DNA from: Candidatus Woesearchaeota archaeon
GTDB lineage: Archaea > Nanobdellota > Nanobdellia > Woesearchaeales > JABGUJ01
Assembly: GCA_018646625.1 (NCBI GenBank)
Contig: JABGUJ010000001.1
Location: forward strand, 193,534 to 257,533
Length of the DNA: 64,000 nt
Direction: 5' to 3'
The number at the start of each line of letters is the position of its first letter. Position 1 is the first letter of the stretch. Of this stretch, positions 34,142-43,098 are shown in pieces. The notes beneath the pieces are model-generated. The model searched no databases. It saw nothing but the letters and a program-made list of their open reading frames with translations, and was not told the DNA's origin. A program made the position numbers and the translations under genes.

Positions 34142-35203
34142 ATGGAGGAACGAAACGGCGTTAGGGCATTATTTCATAGTGATTCACCTATTCCAACATA
34201 CGGAATTGGGCCTGCTCTGATAAACGGAGAATACGCTCAAGGAGAAATCCCAATTGTAGTTGCAACTAACGAAACTGCAATGATCCCATCCATAGCAAGA
34301 GGATTAAAAGTTACAAAACTTGCAGGTGGAATCGAAACTCACGTTCTAAAAGATGAAATGACTCGCGCCCCTCTTGTGGTTGCAAGAACTTCAGCAGATG
34401 CTGAAGAAATTAAAGCATACTTAGACACACATTACGATAGAGTAGCCGCAGCAGTAAATGCAACAACAAGATATGGACATACAGAAAGCATAGAGACTAT
34501 AACCGATAACGAAGAAAGAAGAGGATTATATATACGCCTAGGAATGTTTTGCGGTGACGCGGCAGGACACAACATGACAACAATTGGTGGCAATGCGCTG
34601 ATCAATCATTTACTAGAAAGATTTGGAGAGAAGATTGAGTTAACAGACTCTAGCAGCAACCGTTGTACCGACAAAAAACCCGCCTTAGTAAACAAACAAA
34701 ATGGAAGAGGTAAGTGGGTAAAAGCGGAAACAGTCATCCCGCAAGAAATTGTCGAAAGAAATCTACGAACGTCTGCAGAAGAAGTTGAAAAACACTATCT
34801 ATGGAAAATAATAAGAGGATCAGAACTCGCGGGCTCATTAGGCAGAAATGCACATCACGCTAACCTAGTAAATGCAGTCTATAACGCCACTGGACAAGAC
34901 ACCGCAAACACTGTAGACTCATCTTACGGCGATACAATTATTGAAGCAAGAGGCGGAGACCTATACTTTGCTGTTGACATGCCGGTAATAATAGTTGGCA
35001 CAGTGGGCGGTGGAACAAAACAACATTACGCCCAAAGACATCTTGAAATGATGGGTTGCTTTGGCCCAGGAGAACCTTCAGGCTCGCACGCAAGAAAATT
35101 AGCAGAGATTGTAGCTGCAACGACACTGGCGGGAGAATTATCGCTAATTGCTTCATTGACAAAAGGAGACCATATGAAAGCTCACACCCAATTCGAACGT
35201 TAA
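34142..35203 (+). CDS. hmgA: HMG-CoA reductase
   Basis: 353 aa from ATG 34142 (a TTG at 34124 would add six residues). Signature motifs of class I reductase: TRAPLVV, GMFCGDAAGHNMTTIGGNAL, NRCTDKKPALVN, HANLVNAVYNATGQDTANTV, GTVGGGTK, and the catalytic His end SLTKGDHMKAH. It reduces HMG-CoA to mevalonate for isoprenoid lipids. It heads the mevalonate cluster; the mevalonate kinase TATA overlaps its stop. Confidence 0.97.
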   Translation: MEERNGVRALFHSDSPIPTYGIGPALINGEYAQGEIPIVVATNETAMIPSIARGLKVTKLAGGIETHVLKDEMTRAPLVVARTSADAEEIKAYLDTHYDRVAAAVNATTRYGHTESIETITDNEERRGLYIRLGMFCGDAAGHNMTTIGGNALINHLLERFGEKIELTDSSSNRCTDKKPALVNKQNGRGKWVKAETVIPQEIVERNLRTSAEEVEKHYLWKIIRGSELAGSLGRNAHHANLVNAVYNATGQDTANTVDSSYGDTIIEARGGDLYFAVDMPVIIVGTVGGGTKQHYAQRHLEMMGCFGPGEPSGSHARKLAEIVAATTLAGELSLIASLTKGDHMKAHTQFER

Positions 35204-35205
35204 AA

Positions 35206-35213
35206 TTTATAAA
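35206..35213 (+). promoter_or_regulatory. TATA box of mevalonate kinase gene
   Basis: TTTATAAA, directly after the HMG-CoA reductase stop and centred 25-26 nt before ATG 35235; it predicts separate, leaderless transcription of the kinase and following genes. Confidence 0.5.
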
Positions 35214-35234
35214 AACATCAGATAATCTAGTTCT

Positions 35235-36209
35235 ATGAACGCATCAGCACCAGGAAAAATTATTCTATTTGGCGAACACGCAGTAGTATATGATAAATTA
35301 GGAATTTCTTGCGCAGTCAACCTAAGAACACAAGTAAAAGTAAAAGAATCAGATAAAGGATTCATAACTTGCGACAAATTTCCAGAAATTGAATACAATC
35401 AAGAAATTCTAAAAGAAATAGAAGAGAAATACAATCCAATAATTCAAAATAAAGAATTCTCAAAACTAATACAAGCACCCCCTCACCATTCTGGACTGTA
35501 CTTACTATCAAAAATTTTCAAAGAAACCGGCTACAAAGATCTACACATAGACATAACATCAAACGTACTCAAAAACATGGGGTCAAGCAGCGCGTTATTC
35601 TCAGCCTTAACGGCAGCATTAACCACCAAATCAAAAGACGAAATCGCAACACTAGCTAATCAAGGAGACATTCTTGCTCATGGTGGGACGCCGTCAGGTA
35701 TTGATGCAGCCACATGCACGCACGGCGGATTCTTAACATTCAAAAAGAGCAAAGGAATAACAAAACTAAACCTAAAGTCACACTTACCCTTAATTATAAT
35801 TGATACAGAAACTCCTTCACAAACATCTACCACAGTAAACAGAGTTAAAACACTAAGAGACAAAAACAAAATTAAGATAGACTTAATATTAGAAGAAATA
35901 AATCAAATAAGCACCGAAGCCATCGACACCATTAAAGAAGAAAACTATGCGCATGTTGGACAACTAATGAACGAGAACCAAGAACTTCTTCGACAACTCC
36001 AAGTTTCTTCAGAAAAGATCGACACCATCATAAATACACTATCAAAAAATCCTAACATATTTGGAGCTAAATTAACAGGTGGGGGCGGTGGTGGTTGCAT
36101 CATCGCTCTAACAAAAAACCAAGAAGAAGTAATTCAAAATCTCAAGAACAAAGGCATAAAAAGCTATAAAGTTAACATAGATACTGAAGGAGTAAAAAGA
36201 AATGACTGA
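35235..36209 (+). CDS. mvk: Mevalonate kinase
   Basis: 324 aa GHMP kinase. APGKIILFGEHAVVYD at the N-terminus, ATP loop KNMGSSSALFSAL (about 115-127), catalytic-region GTPSGIDAATC (about 155-165) and the C-terminal LTGGGGGGCIIAL define mevalonate kinase. It phosphorylates mevalonate to 5-phosphomevalonate. The stop overlaps the idi start by 8 bp. Confidence 0.96.
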   Translation: MNASAPGKIILFGEHAVVYDKLGISCAVNLRTQVKVKESDKGFITCDKFPEIEYNQEILKEIEEKYNPIIQNKEFSKLIQAPPHHSGLYLLSKIFKETGYKDLHIDITSNVLKNMGSSSALFSALTAALTTKSKDEIATLANQGDILAHGGTPSGIDAATCTHGGFLTFKKSKGITKLNLKSHLPLIIIDTETPSQTSTTVNRVKTLRDKNKIKIDLILEEINQISTEAIDTIKEENYAHVGQLMNENQELLRQLQVSSEKIDTIINTLSKNPNIFGAKLTGGGGGGCIIALTKNQEEVIQNLKNKGIKSYKVNIDTEGVKRND

Positions 36210-36732
36210 AGTAATTCTAGTAAATGAAAAAGATCAAGCAACTGGTACCAAAGAAAAGTTAAAAGCCCATCAAGAAGGCCTTCTCCACAGAGCATTTTCA
36301 ATCTTCACATTCAACAATAAAGGCGAACTTCTAATCCAACAAAGAGCAAGCCACAAATATCACTCAAGAAATAAATGGGCAAACACTTGTTGCAGTCACC
36401 CTGTTACGAATTCTGACTTTAACACAGAAGCCAGAAAAAGATTACAAGAAGAAATGGGTTTTGAATGTGAACTAAAAGAAATATTCTCATTCATTTACAA
36501 AGCTAAACTAGAAGAACTCACCGAACATGAATTAGATCATGTGTTCATAGGAGAATACAACAACGACCCAAATCCAAATCCTGAAGAAGTTCAAGATTTC
36601 AAATGGATCACATTAGAAAATCTAAAAGAAGACATGGAAAAAGAACCTGATAAATACGCATACTGGTTTAAGCACATAATTCTCAGTCCAAAACACTTCA
36701 ATAGACTAAAACAAGAACAAGAAGCCCTATAA
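36202..36732 (+). CDS. idi: Isopentenyl-diphosphate delta-isomerase, type 1
   Basis: 176 aa Nudix-fold isomerase. The catalytic Cys lies in WANTCCSHP (C64), the Nudix-like helix is ARKRLQEEMGF, and the catalytic Glu region is EHELDHVF. Type 1 enzymes interconvert IPP and DMAPP with a metal. Many archaea use the unrelated FMN-dependent type 2 enzyme, so a type 1 copy here fits the bacterial/eukaryotic flavour of this pathway. It overlaps the mevalonate kinase gene. Confidence 0.96.
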   Translation: MTEVILVNEKDQATGTKEKLKAHQEGLLHRAFSIFTFNNKGELLIQQRASHKYHSRNKWANTCCSHPVTNSDFNTEARKRLQEEMGFECELKEIFSFIYKAKLEELTEHELDHVFIGEYNNDPNPNPEEVQDFKWITLENLKEDMEKEPDKYAYWFKHIILSPKHFNRLKQEQEAL

Positions 36733-36755
36733 CGTAACAATTCTGCGCAAATAGC

Positions 36756-36763
36756 TTTATAAA
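36756..36763 (+). promoter_or_regulatory. TATA box of thiI
   Basis: TTTATAAA centred 26-27 nt before the thiI ATG (36786), so thiI and the genes after it can be transcribed apart from mvk-idi and would be leaderless. Confidence 0.5.
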
Positions 36764-36785
36764 TGATTTAAAATTCTACTAATCT

Positions 36786-37934
36786 ATGATAGATCACTTT
36801 ATTGTACACTATGACGAAATCGGACTTAAAGGTGCTAATAGATCTTACTTCGAGCAAATGCTCATGAACAACATAAAAGCCAAACTAGGTTCAAAAGTAA
36901 AAAGAATAAAACGTGAATCAGGACAAATAACTGTCGTAGCAAATAATTCAGAAGATTCTAAAGAAATAAAACAAGGATTAACAGAAGTATCAGGCATCGC
37001 TTACTTTTCTCCAGCAATCATTTGCAAATTAGATATGGATGATATCAAGAAACAATCTATAGAGTTCATAAAAAACGAAGAGTTCACAACATTCAAGATT
37101 GATGCAAAACGTCATGACAAACATAACGATTTAGATTCTAGACAAATAAACAACGAACTTGGAGACCATGTAAGAACCACTTTAGACAAAACTGCCAAGA
37201 TGAAAGATCCAGATTTGGCATTAAAAGTTGAAATTACTAGGAGCAACGCATACTTATCATATGAAAACATCCAAGGTGTTGGTGGAATCCCCATTCGAAG
37301 AAAACAAAAGGTTGTTACTCTCCTTTCAGGAGGATTCGACAGTCCGGTCGCAGCACAATTAATGATGAAAAGAGGATGCGAAGTCATTTTCGTGCATTTT
37401 CAAAATGATAACTTAGTAAAAAAATCAGTAGAAAACAAGATTCTAAAGTTAACAGAGCAATTATCAAAATACCAACTTCAAACTAAACTATACATAGTCC
37501 CTTTCGAAGAACTTCAAAAAGAAATCATCATGAAAGTTCCTCCAAAAATAAGAATGTTGATCTACAGACGATTCATGATTAAGATATCTGAAGATATCGC
37601 AAAACAAAACAGAGCATTTTTCCTAGTAACAGGAGATAGCTTATCTCAAGTCGCATCTCAAACCATTGAAAATCTCAGAGCAACATATGCAAAGTCAGAT
37701 ATGCAGATTCTCTCCCCATTAATTGGAATGGATAAAAAAGAAATCATAGCAATCTCAAGAAAAATAGGCACACATGATATTTCAAAACTAGCCTATTGCG
37801 ATGTATGTAGCTACTTCCTTCCTAAAGGTCCCGAGCTAAAAGCATCAACCAAACTGCTAGATGATTTACAAGCCACGGTAGACCCGGAGATAGTCGCAAG
37901 AACAACAGAGAGTGCAATAATAAAAGAATTTTAA
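36786..37934 (+). CDS. thiI: tRNA 4-thiouridine synthase ThiI, without rhodanese domain
   Basis: 382 aa: NFLD/THUMP part (about 1-165), then the PP-loop SGGFDSPVA (181-189) that adenylates tRNA U8, and LVTGDSLSQVASQTIENL. A C-terminal CDVCSYFLPKGPE has two Cys, but the rhodanese domain of bacterial ThiI is missing, as in many archaea, where sulfide can be the sulfur donor. It has no metabolic tie to the mevalonate genes around it; the following gene starts 1 base after its stop, so it is probably cotranscribed. Confidence 0.95.
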   Translation: MIDHFIVHYDEIGLKGANRSYFEQMLMNNIKAKLGSKVKRIKRESGQITVVANNSEDSKEIKQGLTEVSGIAYFSPAIICKLDMDDIKKQSIEFIKNEEFTTFKIDAKRHDKHNDLDSRQINNELGDHVRTTLDKTAKMKDPDLALKVEITRSNAYLSYENIQGVGGIPIRRKQKVVTLLSGGFDSPVAAQLMMKRGCEVIFVHFQNDNLVKKSVENKILKLTEQLSKYQLQTKLYIVPFEELQKEIIMKVPPKIRMLIYRRFMIKISEDIAKQNRAFFLVTGDSLSQVASQTIENLRATYAKSDMQILSPLIGMDKKEIIAISRKIGTHDISKLAYCDVCSYFLPKGPELKASTKLLDDLQATVDPEIVARTTESAIIKEF

Positions 37935-37935
37935 A

Positions 37936-38916
37936 ATGAAATCTTCCGCAATCGCCAACTCAAACATTGCTTTGGTTAAATATTGGGGAAAACAAGACAA
38001 AGAACTAATTCTTCCTTACAACAACAGTATTAGTCTCACAATCAGTGATTTGCACACACATACAACTGTCGAGTTCAACGAAGAACTAAAGGAAGATCAA
38101 ATAACACTTAACGATTCACAAATTGATGAAACATCTAGAAAACAAATAATCAAATTCTTAGATATAATAAGGAAAGACTCAGATCTAAAGGCCAAAATCG
38201 TAAGCAAAAACAACTTTCCAACAGCATCAGGATTAGCGTCTTCCGCATCAGGCTACGCCGCATTAACCTTAGCAGCCACTAAAGCACTCAATCTAAACCT
38301 AACTAAAGAAGAACTCAGCAAACTTGCGAGAAGAGGTTCAGGATCGGCGTGCAGATCAATATATGGAGGGTTGTCTGAATGGCAAAAAGGAACAAACAAC
38401 GATGACAGCTTTGCCAAACAAATAGAGAAAAAAGACTACTGGCCAGATTTGAGAATGCTCATCTGCACCACAACTACAGAAGAAAAGAAAACCAAGTCCA
38501 GAGCTGGAATGGCGCAAACTGTCGCTACATCTCCAATGTACAAATCATGGTTAGACACAATCGAAAATGATCTAACTAATGTTCGAACCGCAATAAAGAA
38601 CAAAGACTTCACCCTTCTAGGAAAAACCGCAGAAAGTAACTGTCTTAAAATGCACGCAACCATGATTACTACCGAGCCCCCGATCATATATTGGAATCCA
38701 ACCACAATAAAGATAATGAAACAAGTAGAACTATTGAGAGAACAAGGAATTGAATGCTATTACACTATGGATGCGGGACCTCAAGTTAAAATATTGTGTT
38801 TAAAAAATAATCAAGAGACAATATTAGAAAAAATAAAACAAATAGATGGAGTAATAAACACAATAACAACCAAACCAGGAGAACCTGCAAAAACAACAGA
38901 ACAACACCTTTTCTAA
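37936..38916 (+). CDS. mvaD: Diphosphomevalonate decarboxylase
   Basis: 326 aa GHMP-fold enzyme. IANSNIALVKYWGKQD (N-terminal), PTASGLASSASGYAALTLAA (ATP loop), GSGSACRSIYGGLSEW and MDAGPQVKIL are signatures of the decarboxylase that converts diphosphomevalonate to IPP. In some archaea related proteins act on the monophosphate, but a phosphomevalonate kinase gene starts directly after this one, supporting the diphosphate substrate. Confidence 0.95.
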   Translation: MKSSAIANSNIALVKYWGKQDKELILPYNNSISLTISDLHTHTTVEFNEELKEDQITLNDSQIDETSRKQIIKFLDIIRKDSDLKAKIVSKNNFPTASGLASSASGYAALTLAATKALNLNLTKEELSKLARRGSGSACRSIYGGLSEWQKGTNNDDSFAKQIEKKDYWPDLRMLICTTTTEEKKTKSRAGMAQTVATSPMYKSWLDTIENDLTNVRTAIKNKDFTLLGKTAESNCLKMHATMITTEPPIIYWNPTTIKIMKQVELLREQGIECYYTMDAGPQVKILCLKNNQETILEKIKQIDGVINTITTKPGEPAKTTEQHLF

Positions 38917-38917
38917 A

Positions 38918-39937
38918 ATGATAAAATGCTCGGCGCCAGGAAAAATAATGATCTCAGGAGAGTGGTCAGTACTAGAAGGACACTCCTGCATCGTCGCCGC
39001 AGTCAACAAAAGATCTGAGTGCACCATCGAAGAATCAGACAAACTTCTACTAACAATTCCTGAATTCAACATAGAAAAACAAGAAATAAACTTAGACCAA
39101 TCAAAATCAGCAACAAGATTCATAGTAGCATCACTAAACACGTGCAAAGAATATTTAAATGAACTAAAACCAATGCACATAACAACAGAAAGCAATTCAA
39201 CAAAAATAAACAATAAAAAAATTGGCCTGGGTTCTTCAGCAGCAATAACAGTAGCAACCATTGCAGCAATTCTAAAATACCATGATGAAGAAATAAACAA
39301 AGATTTAATCTTCAAACTCGCATCCATCTCACACTACAAAGCTCAAGGAAAACTGGGTTCTTGTTTTGACATTGCCGCCTCAACTTATGGGAATGTAATA
39401 TCATACACCCCATTCAACAGCGAATGGTTACTAGAACAAGTCAACTCAAAGACAATAAAAGAAATAGTACAACTAGGCTGGCCAAACCTAAACATCACAC
39501 CATTAAACAACATAGATTTAGATCTAAAAATTGGCTGGACAGGAGACTCAGCATCAACTAGTGAAATGATCAAACAAATGAATGAATGGCCAGACAAAGA
39601 AGAACACAAAAGAATCATTCAAAACATATCAGATATTACTCAAGACTTAATCAAAGAGTGGCAAGCAAACAATACAGACAAAATACTAACATTAATCAAA
39701 GCAAATGAAGAACTATTGAGAGAACTAACTAAACAATCAAAAGTTAACATAGAGACACCAGAACTAAAACTTCTCTCAGACCTTGCCAATAAACATGGAG
39801 CAGGCAAACTCTCAGGTGCCGGTGGTGGAGATTGCGGTATCGCACTAACAAAAGAAAACCAAGATTTAGAAAAAGACTGGATTTCTAAAGGCATAACCCC
39901 TCTAACCGCAAAAATAGACCCTAATGGCGTACTATAA
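38918..39937 (+). CDS. mvaK2: Phosphomevalonate kinase (ERG8-type GHMP)
   Basis: 339 aa. APGKIMISGEWSVLEG, IGLGSSAAITVATIAAIL (ATP loop), GSCFDIAASTYGNVISY, IGWTGDSASTSEMI and GKLSGAGGGDCGIAL are the full set of motifs of the bacterial/fungal-type enzyme that makes diphosphomevalonate. This enzyme is absent from most archaea, which use a phosphomevalonate dehydratase or decarboxylase route. It starts one base after the decarboxylase stop. Confidence 0.95.
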   Translation: MIKCSAPGKIMISGEWSVLEGHSCIVAAVNKRSECTIEESDKLLLTIPEFNIEKQEINLDQSKSATRFIVASLNTCKEYLNELKPMHITTESNSTKINNKKIGLGSSAAITVATIAAILKYHDEEINKDLIFKLASISHYKAQGKLGSCFDIAASTYGNVISYTPFNSEWLLEQVNSKTIKEIVQLGWPNLNITPLNNIDLDLKIGWTGDSASTSEMIKQMNEWPDKEEHKRIIQNISDITQDLIKEWQANNTDKILTLIKANEELLRELTKQSKVNIETPELKLLSDLANKHGAGKLSGAGGGDCGIALTKENQDLEKDWISKGITPLTAKIDPNGVL

Positions 39938-39983
39938 TTGAGAGAAAGATTTATAGATAATAACCTAAAATTCTAGCATAAAA

Positions 39984-41204
39984 ATGAACCAAAGAGGCAT
40001 AAGCGGCATTGGAATTGCAGTACCAAGAAACATTCTGCGACTCGAAGATCTAGCCAGAGCCAGAGGAATCCCTCCCGGAAAATTCATAAACGGACTAGGA
40101 CAAGAAAGCTTTGCAGTCCCATGTACTAATCAAGATTCTGTAACATTAGCGGCAGACGCACTAGATGACCTAATAAGAAGAACAGGTATAGACCCTGGAG
40201 ACATAGGGAGACTAGTTGTAGGCACAGAAACAGAAGTAGATCACGCCAAAAGCATTAGCAGCTACTTAATGGACTTATTCCCCTTACCCAGAACTTGCGA
40301 AACTTTCGAAGTTAAACAAGCCTGCATTGGAGGCACATACGCATTAAATGATGCAATGGACTGGAGCTCACTAAGAGGAAAAATCGCAGTTGTCATAAAC
40401 TCCGACATATCAAGATACGAAATTGGTGGGGCTGGAGAACCAACTCAAGGCGCGGGAGCAGTCGCCCTTTTAGTAACACCACAACCTTCACTATTAACAT
40501 TCGATCTACCAACAGGAACATCCAGTGGAAACGAGAACACATTCTACAGACCACTAGGCTCAGAACATGCAATAGTTGATGGTAAAGAAAGTGTTAAACA
40601 TTACCTTGCCGGATTAGTAAGATGTTATGATGATTTCTTAAAAAACGACGGCAATCCAGAACACGACTTATTTGTATCACACTTACCATATACAGCAATA
40701 GCAAAGAAAGCATTTGCAGTATTCACTTTAGTTCAGAAAATAAGAGAAGCATCTCCTGATGCAACAGAAGATGGATTTGCAGAACTAGTAGAAAGAATAT
40801 TCGCAGGAGAACTAAAAGAAATAATAGAAGAAGCAAAAGCAACACCTGACTTTGAAGACAGATTCCAAACACAAACTGCACCATCGTTACCGTTCAGCAG
40901 AAGAGTTGGGAACATATACACAGGTTCAATGTATCTCGGGTTATCAAGCGTACTAACAGAATTAGGCGAACAAGCCAATGGACAATCCATATTATTCTAT
41001 TCATTTGGCTCAGGATCATCAGCAAAAATGATGAGAGCAACGGTACAAGACAACAGAGTCGACGTTAGATTACCGACACCAATACCATTAACAGTTCAAG
41101 ACTATGAACATGTGAGAAGAGGCGGAATAATCTTAGAAGATCGAGGAGTTGTAATCAAAAGCATTGATGGTCTAACAGGCATAAGACAGTACAAAAGAAC
41201 CTAA
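39984..41204 (+). CDS. mvaS: HMG-CoA synthase
   Basis: 406 aa thiolase-fold enzyme. Catalytic Cys114 in VKQACIGGTYALNDAMDW, acidic residue in GTETEVDHAKS, and His in LFVSHLPYT complete the Cys/Glu/His set. It condenses acetoacetyl-CoA and acetyl-CoA. A TATA-like TTTATAGA (about 39949-39956) lies upstream of the ATG. It completes a pathway of six enzymes from acetoacetyl-CoA to DMAPP; a thiolase is not in the window. Confidence 0.96.
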   Translation: MNQRGISGIGIAVPRNILRLEDLARARGIPPGKFINGLGQESFAVPCTNQDSVTLAADALDDLIRRTGIDPGDIGRLVVGTETEVDHAKSISSYLMDLFPLPRTCETFEVKQACIGGTYALNDAMDWSSLRGKIAVVINSDISRYEIGGAGEPTQGAGAVALLVTPQPSLLTFDLPTGTSSGNENTFYRPLGSEHAIVDGKESVKHYLAGLVRCYDDFLKNDGNPEHDLFVSHLPYTAIAKKAFAVFTLVQKIREASPDATEDGFAELVERIFAGELKEIIEEAKATPDFEDRFQTQTAPSLPFSRRVGNIYTGSMYLGLSSVLTELGEQANGQSILFYSFGSGSSAKMMRATVQDNRVDVRLPTPIPLTVQDYEHVRRGGIILEDRGVVIKSIDGLTGIRQYKRT

Positions 41205-41251
41205 TCTCTAGAACGCGATTAAAAAAAAGATAAAAAAAGAAAAAGAAACTC

Positions 41252-41737
41252 TTACTTTCGCCTTTTAGCAGCTTTTCTCTTAACTGGCTTCTTCTTAGCC
41301 ACTTTTCTCTTAGCTACCTTTTTCTTTGCAGGCTTCTTCTTAGCAGCTTTTCTCTTAACTGGCTTCTTCTTAGCCACTTTTTTCTTAGCTACTTTTTTCT
41401 TTTTAGCAGGTTTCTTTTTAGCAGCTTTTCTTTTAACAACTTTTTTCTTAGCTACTCTTCTCTTAGCAGGTTTCTTTTTAGCTGCTTTTTTCTTAGCTGT
41501 CTTTTTCTTTTTGCCGCCACGTGACATTTTAGCTTTAGCTACGTTTCCTTTCTTATCAATAAAGTATAAGAAACCAGCTTCTCTCTTAACGCCGCACTTT
41601 GCAACAGTTTCCTGTTTTTTACTAGTCCTTTGACCAGCTCTAGCCATCTTAACTCTTGAGACATTACCTTTTTTGTCCAAGAAATAAAGATAACCGGGCT
41701 CTCTCTTAATTCCACATTTTGCTACTACAGTTGCCAT
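41252..41737 (-). CDS. Histone-H1-like Lys/Ala-rich protein with duplicated N-terminal unit
   Basis: 161 aa. Residues 3-34 and 44-75 are near-identical copies (VVAKCGIKREPGYLYFLDKK and TVAKCGVKREAGFLYFIDKK, each continuing with GNV and a basic end). Residues 76-161 are almost only Lys, Ala, Pro, Arg and Val in KKKPAKK/KRKAAKK units, like the tail of histone H1 and bacterial Hc1/AlgP proteins. Such tails coat and condense DNA without sequence preference. The paired unit, with one Cys each, is a possible small beta fold or zinc site. It was likely built by repeat expansion. I do not know a named family for the N-terminal unit. Confidence 0.8.
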   Translation of the reverse strand: MATVVAKCGIKREPGYLYFLDKKGNVSRVKMARAGQRTSKKQETVAKCGVKREAGFLYFIDKKGNVAKAKMSRGGKKKKTAKKKAAKKKPAKRRVAKKKVVKRKAAKKKPAKKKKVAKKKVAKKKPVKRKAAKKKPAKKKVAKRKVAKKKPVKRKAAKRRK

Positions 41738-41823
41738 AATTTAACACCTCGATTTATGACCTCGATTTAGACTATTGAGTATTTAAAACTTTGCAAAAAA
41801 TAGCCTTTTTCTCGAGGAGAGAA

Positions 41824-43098
41824 CTAGAATAAGCACTTAATCTTCCAAGGCAATAGCACTTTTTTTAGAACTTCGGACCCTTGAATATAGGACAAAAACA
41901 ACCCATAATTAGTCACAGGCACATCAACATTTGAAAGATCCCGCAGTCGAGCCATCAGCTTCTGAGATGAAATCATGCACCCCCCGCAATGGATAATTAA
42001 ACTGTAATCCGCCAGGTGATCATTGTCTTGAAACTCCCTTCCAAAGTTATGTTCTATCACAACCCCGGGAAATTTTTCCTCAATATAATTAGGAATTTGC
42101 ACAGTTCCAATATCTTCTTCAATTCTGGAATGATTACACGCCTCAACAATTAAAACCTTATCTCCACTTCGTAAAGAAGATAACACCTTTAACCCATCGA
42201 CAAATGTTGATAATCTCCCTCCACTCATATGATTTATCATCACTATAGAAAACGTCGTCACACCGACCTCATCAGGAGTCCACGGAGCTACTAGATCAAT
42301 CGCCTGAGAATCAGTAATAATCATCTTGGGCTTGCGCTTAAACTCTGACAAAAACGAAAGATACCTTTCTTTCTCCTTCTGAAAATCCGGACCCCTGCCA
42401 GCACTAAGATCCATTCTAAAAGAAACCGGATGCCCCCAGTTTCGCGTAATATGTTCCTCAACCATCGACTGAGGACGTAAATATCTACCAGCAGGCGTCT
42501 CTGCATCCATAGGAATTATCAAAACATAATATTCACCCTTCTCGATAAAAGGCAATAAACTTCTTGGCTTAGACTTAGGAACATAAGTAGAAAGAATAAA
42601 ATCCAACAACTCAGCTCTCCGCTCAGCATCAATAACACTAAGATGGATAGACTTGTAAAATCGCAAAAGGGACAAATCACCCTCCAGACGTTTAATATTC
42701 TCAGCTAAAACAGTAGAATCCATCTCACCAAATACATTATACACAACAAATAATTCCTTATTCAATTCCCTAGAACGAGCGATTATCTCAGACTCTTGCG
42801 AGAGATCATCAGTCTCTGGATTAATTACCAAAAGCACCAAATCACATTCTTTAAGATTGGAAAATACCTTCTCTCTCTTCTTCTCGCCCAGCTCTCCACC
42901 TTCATCCACTCCAGCAGTATCAAATAACCTGACCGGACCCAAACCGTGTATTTCAATAAGAGATACTTTAGTATCCGCAGTCGTACCGGGAGTAGAATCA
43001 ACAATAGATGCTTCTTGCTGTAGAAAAAGGTTCATCAAACTACTTTTCCCAGAGTTCACTTTTCCAAAGATCCCTATGTTTTCCTTTTGAACATTCAT
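41824..43098 (-). CDS. hydF: [FeFe]-hydrogenase maturation GTPase HydF
   Basis: 424 aa. P-loop GKVNSGKSS (12-20), DTAGVDEGGELG switch region, a dimerisation domain and a C-terminal metal-site region with EACNHSRIEEDIG and, about 50 residues on, HCGGC, which are the ligands of the HydF [4Fe-4S] cluster. HydF is the scaffold on which the di-iron subcluster is assembled before transfer to HydA. It overlaps hydE by 4 bp and is the last gene of hydG-hydE-hydF. Confidence 0.95.
   Translation of the reverse strand: MNVQKENIGIFGKVNSGKSSLMNLFLQQEASIVDSTPGTTADTKVSLIEIHGLGPVRLFDTAGVDEGGELGEKKREKVFSNLKECDLVLLVINPETDDLSQESEIIARSRELNKELFVVYNVFGEMDSTVLAENIKRLEGDLSLLRFYKSIHLSVIDAERRAELLDFILSTYVPKSKPRSLLPFIEKGEYYVLIIPMDAETPAGRYLRPQSMVEEHITRNWGHPVSFRMDLSAGRGPDFQKEKERYLSFLSEFKRKPKMIITDSQAIDLVAPWTPDEVGVTTFSIVMINHMSGGRLSTFVDGLKVLSSLRSGDKVLIVEACNHSRIEEDIGTVQIPNYIEEKFPGVVIEHNFGREFQDNDHLADYSLIIHCGGCMISSQKLMARLRDLSNVDVPVTNYGLFLSYIQGSEVLKKVLLPWKIKCLF

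Noticed and set aside
41252-41512. Lys/Ala repeat region as a non-coding satellite
   Set aside because: The frame is intact, joins a well-formed duplicated N-terminal unit and starts at a normal ATG; it is coding.
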